In this document: positions 12,789-24,974 of the stretch, one piece after another
Layout: each line of letters starts with the position of its first letter
How positions within the stretch are numbered: position 1 is the stretch's first letter
Source: Dicaeum eximium
Taxonomy: Eukaryota > Chordata > Aves > Passeriformes > Dicaeidae
Assembly (NCBI GenBank): GCA_013396995.1
Contig: VWZP01007923.1
Coordinates: forward strand, 124,001-188,000
Reading direction: 5' to 3'
DNA: 64,000 nucleotides
Made by a program: the position numbers and the translations under genes
The notes under the pieces: generated by a model
Database searches by the model: none
Seen by the model: the letters and a program-made list of their open reading frames with translations, nothing else
Told to the model about the DNA's origin: nothing

Positions 12789-13137
12789 TGTGGTGGTGTT
12801 GTGCAGTGGGGGACCCTCACCACCAAGACCAGATGGAGGGGAGCAAGGAGACATCATTGGGACCCTTGGAAAAATGATATATGTCTACCTATAGGAGGTC
12901 TACCTACCTCCTATGCACACTTCTTTTTCTATTTTCTTCTGCTCTCTCTCTCTCTTTACCTCTTTCACTTTTAAATAAAATATATCAATTTTTTGGCACC
13001 AAGATCTAACCTCGTCTGGTTTTAATCACGTCTTTTGGGTATATTTTGAACTGTTCTGGGTGGGATCCACTTTATCCACAGAGAATTAGTTTCCTCTGCT
13101 CTTCTGTGTTTAAACCCAATCATAACACCCCAAAACA
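12789..13137 (+). mobile_element. LTR-like remnant, plus strand
   Basis: The stretch begins TGTGGTGGTGTT and ends in CACCCCAAAACA, so it has the TG...CA boundaries of an LTR with poorly matching terminal inverted bases. A long pyrimidine tract (about 12920-12970) leads into a poly(A) signal AATAAA near 12975, followed by a short T/G-rich U5-like segment. That order of pyrimidine tract, AATAAA and short tail is typical of songbird endogenous retrovirus LTRs. I see no target-site duplication and no internal retroviral genes. Boundaries are inferred; the family is not assigned. Confidence 0.5.
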
Positions 13138-16100
13138 GAGAGTGTAGAGGGTCACTGCCAGTCTTTTTAAAAGTTAGAGAGTGAAGATAACCAACATTAT
13201 GCACAGTTGGAGGATTATGTTAATGGAGACCAGATTCTGGACTGAGGGAAGACCTTTCAGTAAATATATGCAGTGTTGTATGCAAAATCATTTTGACACC
13301 CTGCTAAAAATTATTTTCATGCTTCTCTCCTCTACTTTATGGGAGAATATATTTGCATTCAATTTATGGAATGATATTACACTGATTCTGATTAAAAAAA
13401 AAATTGAATATGTTACAATGCCATTAAATATTGAGCATTTTCCAGTCTCACTGGGAAATAGATTTCTGTGTAATATTCTGCAAATGTTGACATATCTTCT
13501 TTTGCTTGGTACTTGCCCTTGAAACTAATCTGTTCGTCCTTACTTAATTGTGTAAGATCCCCATTATTAACCATGTTTCTCGTATGATCCAAATTCACTA
13601 ATATAAAAATAGTGAATCTGAGACACACTTAGCCTTTCTATAAGAAAATTATCACATGTAAGAGTATAGCAGACTTGTGCAAATGAGGACTTTCATAAGT
13701 CAAATTTTATTTTTCCCCAACAGAATTAAATAGCAGTAGTTTGCTTTCAGATAAACATACTGAATATTGCGCTGAAATCAGTGTAGAATAACAGGGAAAA
13801 TAAAGTTGTCACCAGCAGTTTCCTGCATTAATGAAAGTAATGTGTCTCATGTTTAGTGGTCAAGTGTGTTGTGACCAGTATGGAAGCAAAAGCATAAAGA
13901 AATACCTTAAGCACATGATCTTCCAAACACTGTCACAGAGCTGGTGCCCAGCTAAAATGACCTTTTCAAATACCTCAGAGGTGACAGTCCAGGCTTGAGC
14001 TTCTCAGCTAAGGCCCCTTTGTGGTATGTGTTGGATTTGCAGTTTGTTTCCATCACTGCCTTTGAGAGAGGCTGAGACCCTGCAACTACTACTAAAAGTG
14101 ATTCATTGTAGTGCCCCTGCTAACAGCAATTTATAAAGCTAGAGGGTTTGCTCTTGAATGCTATAACTTCTGATTAAAGTGATTTTCTTTCTTGTTTTTG
14201 TGCTGGTTAGGCAATTTTCTGTCTTTGCTAGTATGTGTCTGCACTGTCTCCCCAGGTGTAAAGCACTATAAACAAAATGTTAAAACTCCTGCACTTCCCT
14301 CCTTTGAAAGGTTATTTATGCTTTCCCTTTTTTTACTCTTCCTCTTTATCTATCAGCCTACTTCTTTTGCCATTTAATTCTTGCCTATGTTTGTTAAGCG
14401 TCTTTTTATGTGCTTACAGGCCCTCCTTGGGTCCCTTTGCATAGAAAAGCCTGTGTGAAGCACAGGGTTTACATTCACCTACTGATAGGGAAATGATGAG
14501 AGACATGAAAGGGGAGGGAAACCTCAGGGACCAGGAAGAGAGGAAAGAAAGAAATATTTCTCCCAAGGAAAATTCAATTCATGTACCTAAGAAGCCTACA
14601 CTGTGCTAGATGACAAGCCCAGAGAAATCCTGTCTTTCCCCAGTCCAAGCTTTTTTTGCACAACAGTGAAACTGTCACCTTATAACAAGTTTTACTTTTC
14701 TGAAAACTAATTTAATTCTGGGATTCCTGCTCAAACTGGGCCAACATAATTTTCATGCAGTGGGGAATAATGCTTTTTTTTTTGGTCAGAAAGAAATGAA
14801 TGAATGAAATAATGGAAGAATGACTGAGGTACTGTGCTGCTTCCCAGGGACCTCACACATCCACATCTTGGCTACACTCTGAGCCTCTTCTCTATGAGAA
14901 TACGCATCTATTGTATTAATAGAAAAGGCTGACCTACAGCTAACAATAAATCACACTAAACTTTGTGCTTCAAATTGATAACTGCCTGCAGAATATAATA
15001 TTAAAAGCACTGAAATACAGGCTTTATGAATTCATGACTGTGCTTGGTTAGGTATATTCTCAGTAATGTGGGTTGTGGTTAGTGCTCTCTGGAAGATGAG
15101 TTCTGAATTGTAAAGGCTGCTTTTTTATCACAAGGGAACTATTTTACTTGAATCTGGCTTATGATGACAGTAAAAATCAGATCTCTAAGGGACATCTCTA
15201 AAAGAGAAAATAATCTGATGCTTAAAGGAATTTAAATCTCTACTGACAATCCAAACAAGTCTTGCCCCCTCCCCCCTTATTTTTCCACTGTGTATTTTTG
15301 GATTGTCTGAGAACTACAGTTGTGATTGCTATGATCTTTTCAGTCATCGTGTTGCTCTGTGTAGGTTTTATGTTACAGTTGATAAGACGCTGAGCATTTT
15401 CTGAGAGATCAAAGTGCTTACTATAATGAGAAAAACGTACATAGCAACAGTTGTATGGCAAGGGTAAGGATTGCCTGAAGCAGAATGAATTTCTACAGAT
15501 TGCTTGACAATATAAGAATAATATAGCACTACAATAATGAGAATAATATTGCTTAATAAATCACTGGTATTGTATGTCATACAGTGAAACTTACCATTTT
15601 ATAAATTACTAAACACATTTTCTTCTTGATTAGCTATTTCATGTTCAGAAAATCTCTTCCTTGAAACTCATTTGAAAGAAAGATCTCAATTTTATTTTAA
15701 CACTGAAGATTATTAGAGTGGCAGTGGCAGACCAATACCAGACTTTTCTTTGTTCAGCAGTAAAGTGTAGTGTCAAGCTCATACTTCTGCCCAACAGGCA
15801 CAGGAGAGTTTGGCTGTGCTTTGGGAAGTGCACACTGATGTCCTGTACCTTACTGTGGGATTGAACAAGGACCTGTGAGACTCCATTTTCATCATTGTAG
15901 TGGGTAAGGAATGAATTTCATAAGAAACCTCCTGACCACTTGAATATCCTGAAGTCTCCCAGGAACCTTACCCTCATCCTTACCACTGATTCCCTGGATT
16001 TAGTGGATTTTGTATAGTGTGAGCCTAGGAAGGAAGGATAAGAATAATTATTTCCTTAAGCTCAATTTCTTCTCTTGCCATTTCTTTCCTTGTTCTTTCT

Positions 16101-16800
16101 TACAGCATGCATAAAATAAAATAAAACTTGTTTGCCTTGGTTTTTCAAGGGGGAAAGGAAGTACGTTTAAAATTGCCAAATTCTGTAGCCTTTACTTAGG
16201 TGTTGCTCACTTCAGCTTTTATTGTCTTTTGTCTGGATGAAAGTACAAAAATAGCTAGTATGGATTTATTGATATAATGTGTTAACATTTACAGAATTTG
16301 AAATCCAAGTTCATGCTCCATACAATATTGCACAATAGATGGCAGGTTAATCTTATGTCATGATCAGAAATCATTTCCCTTTGAAAGAACTAATGTGGAG
16401 ATTTCATGGCTAGAAAAACAGGACAGCCCTTCTTCATGGCTTTATGGCTTCAAAACTTTAACAAGCCTTAGAAGGATAGTGGGGATTTCTTGGGCCTGAA
16501 GCATATTTGCTCATTGCAATCTGTCTCTCTTCCTCACTGTCGATTGTTTGAGTGCATTTTTCTGCAATATGTTTATTGGACTCTGAATTAGAAGAGTAAA
16601 GGTTCTATCAATTCAGTAACTTTGAAAGAGACCCTGGATATCTGCCTTTACATAGCTGTTATTCACTGATACTCCTTGTCCCTTGCTGTAAAGACGATTA
16701 AGCAGTACTTCAGTTACACACCATCAGCTTGAAAGAAACATTACATAGTTCATAGTGGTTTAGTGTTCTCTGGCACATGGTTTTTAACTTCTTTCCTCCC
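13138..16800. other. Gene-free sequence
   Basis: Ordinary AT-rich DNA with scattered short ORFs. The longest is 113 codons at 13181-13522 on the plus strand, overlapped by a minus-strand ORF at 13413-13628; neither has a recognisable domain. No transposon is recognised. Confidence 0.5.
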
Positions 16801-16868
16801 CCTGAAAAAAAAAAAACAAAAAAACAAAAAAACCAAAAAAACCAACAAAAAACACCAAACCCAAAAAA
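16801..16868. repeat. A/C-rich low-complexity tract
   Basis: Poly-A broken at intervals by single or paired C, grading into AAACC and AACACC units. It is the complement-type counterpart of the G/T tract near 9.3 kb. The ORF over it on the minus strand (16710-16934) reads mostly Phe, Trp and Gly and is an artefact. Confidence 0.9.
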
Positions 16869-18344
16869 CTTTGGATATTTTAAAAATTTTTGAAATAACT
16901 CATAGAAGTGTGAATATAAGGCCTCACAACCCATGAACTCTGGGATGGGATTTTTAAAAATCAGTTTTTTCCATTCACTTCAGCAGCAGCCCCAGAGTTA
17001 AACTCGTGCCTAGTAGTTACATTCTTATAAAAGGCCTGGCAGCAGATTTTTCTGCTGGTGTTTTCACCAGGTTTTGTCATTTTTCTGTTTATATACCTAT
17101 AAACAAACTATTTAAACTCTAAGCTATTTATAATGTAGAGATTAATGATATTTATGTAGTTCTTTAGGATGAGATGGTTTTGTGGAACTCTTTATGGACT
17201 AAAATGGATAGAGATTACAATTACAGTTTAGACTATTATTGCAGATTGAAATTTAACAACAGCATGTCACAGATGAGACATTCTTAGAAATGTAGCAAAC
17301 CTTGTTATGATGAATCAGTTGCATATTATCATTGTCCCCATTTCTTGTAATGTGTCATTTGCTTACCCCAGGGTTGCACCAGCTCTTTACCAAATTGCCT
17401 TAGCTGTTTGTCTGTAACTTTATTGCTTCTCTGCCTTATCACATCAGGTTATAAGTGAGGTTTGTGGCTGAAATTCCGCAATTTGAAAGATTGTTCAGCA
17501 CCTGATAAGGTCCATGTCTTTCCAAAGCTGTAATCTGAATACATTTGACACAAAGAATATGCTTGTATTGATGTCCATGGAGTAGAAAAGTAATTTCCTG
17601 AAGTTTTGCAGTTCAGAGGTAGAGCACCTGACACTGGAAAATAATGAATTTCAAGTAATCTGAGGACATTAAGGTACTGTTTTTTTGCTTCTGACATACT
17701 GTGCTGTTAAAAATATTGCACTCCTATGTTCCATTATTTCTTAGTCATATCCTATCTGCAAGCCTGGCTAGTGAAAAATTTTGCTTAAAATGTATGGTTT
17801 TGGAAGGTCTGTTGTCCTTCCTTCTGTGAGCTGGAGTTCACTAAGCTGAGCTGTGCTGAAATGGGCCCTGCTATGCAGACTTTCAGTAAGAGGGTTTTTG
17901 AAATGCCCTCACAGCCCATTTATGTAATAACAATGGAGACATGTCCTGACCTATCAATCTCACTTTAAAAGAGCTGTTCAAAACATTCTGTATTGTGCAC
18001 ACAGAAACCAACAGACAAGAATGTTTATTATTGCAACAACTTTGAGCCTGATTAAATATTCCTGAAGAGTTCAACTGGGAGCTTAAATGAAGCTCTTTGT
18101 TTAAAATACCTTATAACTGACAGTTCATATAACATCTATTCTTAAATTGCTACTTTTTTTTTTTTTTTTCCTGGGTTGGGATTTTTTTTTTCCTCATTTC
18201 TTCTTTGGTAATCTATTCAGTTAACAGCCAGTTGGTCTCTGGCCAGGTATCCAGGTATTCATAACTCAGCACATTACATTCTGTTTCTCTCTGAAATACA
18301 TACTAAAGCAACCTAGATTTTAAAGAACTTCTTTCTTTCTTTCC
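16869..18344. other. Gene-free sequence with two T-runs
   Basis: No gene is supported. T-runs lie at about 18153-18169 and 18182-18190, close to the larger poly(T) at 18345. No repeats of recognised family are seen. Confidence 0.5.
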
Positions 18345-19260
18345 TTTTTTTTTTTTTTTTTACCACACAAAAGTCTGTTTATTAACACTGAGTCAAGATA
18401 AACATGCAGTAAAGAAAACTAAAACTATTGCAGCACTTGCAAACACATTGTAAAGGTAGAGTTCCGGTCTCCAATAACACTGGGATTATACCAGACACAT
18501 TTTGATAGCAGATTGGATTAATCATCTGATGGTTTTCTCTTGGTTTATTTTTGGTGCCTTGATGGAAACTGTCAAATGAGCTTCATCAAATTTTGGAGTT
18601 GGGTTCACAGTTGCAACAGAGCAAAGAAATTCCAGTTTGACCAGGAAGTAAAGACTATGTCTGTACCATAAACACTGTCAATATGGCTGTGCTGATCAGT
18701 GTGTTGTAAGGTGCAATTTATAACTAGAACTGCTGTCAGCAAAAACCCAGAAGAAACAGTTATATCAGCAGTATCACGGCCCTTGAAGAAGAGGATCTAC
18801 AACTGGAAAATCTTACACCCATGAAGTGTGTCGTGACATGCTAGTGTCATCCGTCTGAGAACTCAGTGGTGTCACTGTAGTTAAGCAGCTGAACAGAGAT
18901 TGTTTCTATTAATGCTTAAACTTTCAGGGTCTTCTTTAGTTTGTGGCTGTGAGTAAGGAACACGGGGTAACTGATGGAGACTGTCAGTTGTATGTTTGTA
19001 TATCTGCATTGCTACTGAACAGTCAAGTGTACAGAAAGGCATACCAGAAAACCTACCGGGTTCAGGGGAAAGCTAGGACATGAAGAAAAAGCAACAACAG
19101 GCAATGTTTACCTTAAAAATGCCTCTCTTGTTCACCTAGAGTTCATCAGTGGAACTGATGGAGTTCATGCATTTTATTGCAGTTGATAATGTCTTCATCA
19201 TTTCAAAGAATATACTCAAAGACTATTGTGCTCCGGTTTTGCCTCTGCATAGGGAAGTAT
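18345..19260 (-). pseudogene. Possible processed retrocopy or 3'-UTR retrosequence
   Basis: On the minus strand an AATAAA at 18383-18378 is followed 16 bases later by a run of 17 A (18361-18345). This is the expected layout of an mRNA 3' end that was reverse transcribed with its poly(A) tail. Upstream in the minus sense there are two adjacent open stretches in different frames, roughly 18790-18610 (about 60 codons) and 18650-18530, the second ending in TGA at about 18527. They would fit a frameshifted coding remnant. I recognise no parent gene. No target-site duplication was found and the 5' limit given is arbitrary. Poly(A) retrocopies are rare in birds because CR1 does not favour poly(A) templates, so a chance T-run is a serious alternative. 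Confidence 0.3.
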
Positions 19261-22200
19261 TGTTATTGCATTGCTGTAACACTGTACCTGAATTGGTGCT
19301 ACTGGCATAGTTAAAATAGCCAAAAGTACTGTGGCAGGCCTTAATTAAAAAGTCATAATTATTGCTTTAAGATTTATACTAAAAATGTGCCAACTTTATT
19401 CTACTCTGCAGGGGCTCAATTCTGAAAACAATATAGATTTCAGGATAACCTCCCAAAAAAATGACCGAACAGAATTGATTGAGTCTGTAATGTGTGTTTG
19501 TGTTATGTGTTATGTGTGTTATGTGTAAAATAAGAATATTGCACAACTAGAGTACAAAATGTGGTAAAACAGACGTAAACCAATGTTCTTTCTCTGCATT
19601 CATCCCCATGTTCCTTACCAGTTAATATTTTACCTCTTAGTTAAAATGCAGTTTTGGTATGGAATTATTCAGTAAAACTGTCTTTGAGAAACAGTCAATT
19701 TTGGAATACACCTGACTGGGTCTAGACAGCAGGTGCAGCCATACTTCCGCGGGCTCCGGCAAAAAGCCATTCTCCACTGTGTGTCTGAGATTTGAGGGGC
19801 TGTTCAGAGCTTTTTTTCACTGGGTACTGTAAGGTCCTTAAAGAGCATGGATGGCATTTTAAGCTGTCATTGGTGAGCTCTTCACATTGATGAATGGATG
19901 ACTTTGTATACTCACTGTGAAGGGAACATGGAATTTGAGGTGACTCTGACCTAAAGTGTGATGAGCTGCTCAGGGCTTCTGGTGTTGAAGGAGATCAGAG
20001 TCACAAGGAAATTAGTCACACAGCCACTCAGACATAAGATTGGCATCCAGTCAGTGCTCTGTCCTCATATTCTAAGTGATCTTCCACAAGTGTGTGCTCT
20101 CTTATTTATAAAATACACTAGTTGAAATCAATTTGTGTTGTTACATTATCAGTTGTTGTTGAGCTTTAAAAAATACTTGCTGTATTCTCAAAATCCCTAC
20201 ATTTTCAGCTTATCATTGTCCAGCAGAAGTCTCAAATAGCAACGTGCAAAATCATTTTATAGTTGTCAGCGGGAAGCCAGAGACTTGGTTAAGCTTTTGT
20301 GTTTGAGATGTGAAAAAGGGGGACAAAGAGAATTCAGGAGGATAATGTCTGGAGTAGCAGATACTTTTTGGCTCTCGCACCCGAAAACTTTCATGTCGTT
20401 TATAACCATGTGGCAGGCTGCCTACAAACTGTAGAAGACAGTCCTGCAGTTTTTTTGATATAGAATTTCCAGAACTTTTCTTCACTACGCTCTGTTAGAC
20501 AGCACTGATACCACTGAAGTCAACATGACTCAGCAGTAAAGGACTGCACAGAGAGATACTTATGCCTATTTTAGAGCTGAAAACAAATGAGCCTTATGTA
20601 GATAGTTTGCCATATAATAAGCTAGTTTGCCATATAATAAGCTCTTGAGTAGATTTATTAAGTTTCATGGGAATTTTTCTGTTAGTTTTCTGATTATTCT
20701 GATTTTGTAAAGATTTGCCCTTATCAAAGGGAAAGATTGGCAGTGTTGAAAACATTTTCACTTTATGGTTATGATTTTATTTTTTTCATGAATTCAGCAG
20801 AAGCCTGATATCAATGGAAATGATAGTTAAACTTGCCCAAACATCGGTTTTATTTTTAATTTTACACAATTTTTGTCAAGGAAGTGTTTAATATGTTCCA
20901 GAGAAGCACACTGTAATAATCTTGGCAGGACAGAAGATTTTAAGACTGGAGTAACTGAAACAAAGGGAAAAAAGCCATTAATTTTCCAGGTGAGCAGAAA
21001 TTGTTTACTTAAATGGATGCTTTTGTATGCAGTCTTACAAAATGAAGTAAATTGATAGGAATTTTAGTAATTTTATAGTTAAGAAGTGACATCTAACTTC
21101 AGTAGCAGATATATAAAGTTTTATTTTAAAATACTGAAAGTATTGAGGTAGGCATTCTAAGTAAAATTCCAGAAAAATATCCTGAATATTTACATCAGCA
21201 AAAAGAAAAGAAAATATACTCCTTAGTGGACACAGAAATTACTGCAGTTCGTATCCAATTAGAAGAGAAAAATATTTCATCTAGCATAATTTACTAGAAA
21301 TTTGTTCTGGAATATTTGCATGTTAATATAATTCTTCTTCTGAATGTATGGGTTAACCCTTTCTTTGCTCCCCTATTTCTCCAAAATCACCATTTTTGCA
21401 TTTGAAGTGTTCAGAAAAAATCTGTGTACAGCTAAAGCGTATCAGTTTTGTTGTTTGCTACCTTGCATGCAAGTACTAATGTCGTTCTGATAGTCATATT
21501 AAAGCAATAATAATGATAGTATCTTAGAATGAAAGGTGATTGTTTTCAAAGAAGCTAACCCTCAGTACTTGATTATTTAATAGCATAACCTTTATAAACT
21601 TTCTATTTTATAGAATAAAGATGTGTATTAGTAGTAGTAGCACTTTGAAAACAAAGCCAGGCACATTTTGTTCTTTTTAACCTTAATTTGGTATGGATGC
21701 AAAATAAATTAGTTGACAGCAAAACAATTGTGATCTAAATGAGATACTAATTAGGAGTCTTAAAAATATACTTTGTCTTTTAATTAGGTCTGTTTTCCCA
21801 ACTTGTATATCTATACTATAGAATCAGGAAAAAATTGTGAGTGAAATAAAGTCTGCGTCTTACTTTTCAGTCACACACTAGCTTTTTATTGAGGAATGCA
21901 GCTAGTAAATTGTCATAAGGAAGAGCTGTAATGAAAAAAAAATTGGAGCATAGATGTCATAGATGTAAATTTATGAACTGTCTTAGCACTAGGCAATAAT
22001 AGGCTCACAACAAATCCCTATATATTGCAATTTCCTCCAGGGAACCTCTCCTACAACCATCAAAAAGCCCTTTCAGGTTGGGTGGACAGGAATACTGTGC
22101 TAATACTTTAATTCTACTGTGCACTAAATCACTGTGAGACCAGACACAGAGTCTAGCAGGTTGTCACCATGTGGCAGCTGAAAGATGGGAATGATACAGG

Positions 22201-22498
22201 TCGGAGGTTTAGGCACCTGAAAGGTCATAAAGTGTGCTGGGGTGGGCACTTTGCACCCTAGTTCAAGTGGACTAGGAGTAAAAACTAAGTCAGTGGTCTT
22301 GATGTTACATCAAGTGAAACCATATTTGTACTGAAAAGTATCCCAGCACACCCCCTACAATTAAACCTGCTAGAAATGTCATGGTTTATTGCCCCACCTG
22401 TTGGATTCAACTGCTGCCTTCGCGATGATGGCATTTGCAGTTGATGGCTGGCAGGCTGCAAAGGGATTAGGAAGCAGACAAACACACACAAATACAAT
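19261..22498. other. Gene-free sequence with small tandem repeats
   Basis: No gene is supported. It holds the exact 20-bp duplication at 20603-20642 and, before the nominal end of the retrocopy candidate is settled, a small TTATGTGTG-type repeat at about 19490-19526. The rest is unique AT-rich DNA. Confidence 0.5.
20603..20642. repeat. Exact 20-bp tandem duplication
   Basis: The 20-bp unit at 20603-20622 is repeated without a mismatch or spacer at 20623-20642. It contains CCATATAATA, which resembles an MEF2/CArG-type A/T core. Perfect identity of a non-simple unit suggests a recent replication-slippage event. Confidence 0.97.
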
Positions 22499-22528
22499 CC
22501 CCACCCCTCCCCCAACCCCTATCCCCCA
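22499..22528. repeat. Five-run C tract (G-quadruplex candidate, minus strand)
   Basis: Five runs of 4-5 C lie at 22499-22502, 22504-22507, 22509-22513, 22516-22519 and 22523-22527, separated by 1-3 bases. The minus strand therefore matches a strong G-quadruplex pattern and the plus strand an i-motif pattern. A short CA repeat lies just upstream (about 22478-22492). Confidence 0.9.
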
Positions 22529-24898
22529 CTTCTGCATTTAGTACTTTTCCACCAAGAACAGGAAACCAATACAAGTGGTCTGGCAAATGAGGACTTGACC
22601 TACATATCCAATGGCACTCCAGGGGCCAGAGGCTGAGTTTTGTCATTGCTGATTGATCCCATATAATTAGAGTAGATCACAATATAACTGGATCATAAAA
22701 TATGCTGATGTGGCATTCATATTTACAAAATAAGTAAATAGGGAAAATAAGACTCTAGTATTTTCTGTGCTGGAAGTATTCCTTTAAAGTCTTTTAAAGT
22801 GCACCTTCTCTAACTAAAAATTGGTTAGAACCATGTCCTCCTAATGTACACAAACCTTCCCATATACTCTCTATAGATTGCTTTCACATGCCAAAAATTA
22901 GAATCTATGCTTTAAAACAAAAACAAAAACAAAGCACAACAGAAATGTGCCTGATTTCATGCTATGTCCTTTTAAAACATAAATAATGTATGAGCACAGC
23001 AGCCTGAGAAACCCAGTTTTAATAGGCCTGTGTGTTAAAATTCAGAAAGAAGAGGGCTCTTAAGTTGCCTTTTTTACTTTGGCCTTGCTGGTGCACCTAA
23101 CTGGGCTAAACTCTTAACATAGGTAAGAACAGATGTAAGGCAAGAGTACATGTCAAGATGATATGAAATAGCTTCTGTCAGAGTTAACTGGGTGTCACTG
23201 AGACACAATAAAACCTTAATTAATTTCTTGCCATAGAGCACTCCTAGGATATCATATTTTGTAGGTTTTTGTGATCTATTTCCTTTCTCTTCTTCTTGGT
23301 AAAGTGGCATTTCCAGAGCAAATAGGTTGCTCATGACCCTATTACCAAGAATCCCTTAAATCTAATGAAGCCTTGAACTGGTACAAGCTGTTGGCTTTTC
23401 CTTACCTACAGTCTGAGTGAGGACAGTATAATACAATTAAAATGAAAATAGACCTGTTCATGTTTTTAAGGTATGTTTTCAACACCAGTTCTATTCAAAA
23501 GTAACCTCTTCTTTCTCTAAGAATACACTTGCAGAGATATTGCTGCAAAAATACTTGTGAAGAAGAGACATACTGGAGAAATTATGCAGCCTTTCCACTT
23601 TCGTATTGTATTTCACAAACTTCTCTAATGCCTTGGGTAATATTCTGATAGCTCTACTGGGAAAAATGGTAACTATACCCGGTCTCCTGCTTTCTGTGCA
23701 CATACGTCTGCGGTTAAGTTGTACCACCGATATGAAGTGTAGGAAGGGAAATTTCCCAAAGGAATTCGTGAGAGGATATGTTGGAGCTGGGGACAAAGGC
23801 AAAGAAAATGAAAAACCTGATCCTATTTCAACACAGTCATAAGTCTGATCAACATTGCAGATAAATTGTAACCTTTTCTGTCATGAAAGAATGTATTGTA
23901 TGGAGCATAATATGCCCAGGGTTTGTTTTCACCTTGTTTTGTTTTGTTGGTGTTTTTTCAGTCCAATTTTCTGATGAAGGGCATGTTGAGAGTGATGGCT
24001 GAAGTAATAAAATGGAAGATCAGGGTCACAATTCTCTTACATTACCGTCTCTCTTGCAGAAATTCCCAGTTTGTCCATTGTTGACAGGTCTCTAACGTGT
24101 TGCAGAACAACAAACGCATATGTACGAAGAGCGTTAGTTAATGGGAGTGACCCGTGCAGTTCCAGTTATGACTGATAGCTCTCCACTTCCTTTATGCTTA
24201 TTTTAAAGTCCCCTGGACACAGATTGATTAAAGGTAAGCATCCATATGAATTTATGAAAAATTCATGAAATTTCGAAAGAACCTTAACATGTACCATTTA
24301 AAAACTAATAATTTCTTTTTCTTTCTTTGCATCACAAAATCTTTCTTACGTTGGGAATATATGCTTAATAATCAAAAATTGATGCTGTGAATTAAAGAAT
24401 AAATATGTCACTAGATAAAAACAACAACAACAACAGAAAATAAATTAGATTTGTATGATTTTAACTCTTCTTTAATCTGCTTCTGGGCAACAAAAGTGAT
24501 TTGTGTCAGCCTTTATTGCATTAAACTTTAATTTTCTTCCACAAGAACAGGATTATATAAAGGAGTATTGGATTGCACTCAGCATGGATTAGCTGAGTGG
24601 TGTCTTTGCTGCCAAGGACCAAATGGATTTCCTTCCTTTTGTGATTTATATTTTTATTGCTGTTTTTTTCCCCTCCGTCTAATTCCCATTACCCGTCTGT
24701 TTGCCAGAACTGAGATACCCTCAAGAGCACCAGAAAGACGGCAGAGTTATTGGCTTATTGCATATATTTATGTTCCAAGGATTTTTACTAGCCAACGTCA
24801 AAGGAATAAGCTAGCCCTCAGCCATAGAAGCTGATTGCTAATTTAAAACTAAAAATCTAAAAGCTTATTCATTGTAAAAGGGACATAGGTTTTTCTTT
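22529..24898. other. Gene-free sequence
   Basis: No supported gene. The part 23580-23850 is open on both strands (103 codons minus, 78 codons plus) and has more CpG than its surroundings, which might mark an old insertion, but no family is recognised. A short AAC repeat lies at about 24419-24436. Confidence 0.45.
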
Positions 24899-24974
24899 AT
24901 AAATATATATATATATCTGTATATATATATGTGTGTGTATATATATATGTGTGTGTGTGTGTGTATATGTATGC
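24899..24974. repeat. TA/TG dinucleotide microsatellite
   Basis: A compound repeat in which (TA)n blocks alternate with (TG)n blocks across about 75 bp. The TG block at about 24950-24964 is the longest. Alternating purine-pyrimidine runs of this kind can adopt Z-DNA or cruciform form and are usually polymorphic in length. Confidence 0.95.

Noticed and set aside
22366..22400. TGTCATGGTTTA resembling the end of the ERVL-type LTR
   Set aside because: The similarity stops after about 12 bases; the rest does not follow the LTR.
23491..23842. Overlapping ORFs of 103 (minus) and 78 (plus) codons with raised CpG
   Set aside because: No domain, no splice signals and both strands open together, which is more typical of composition than of coding.
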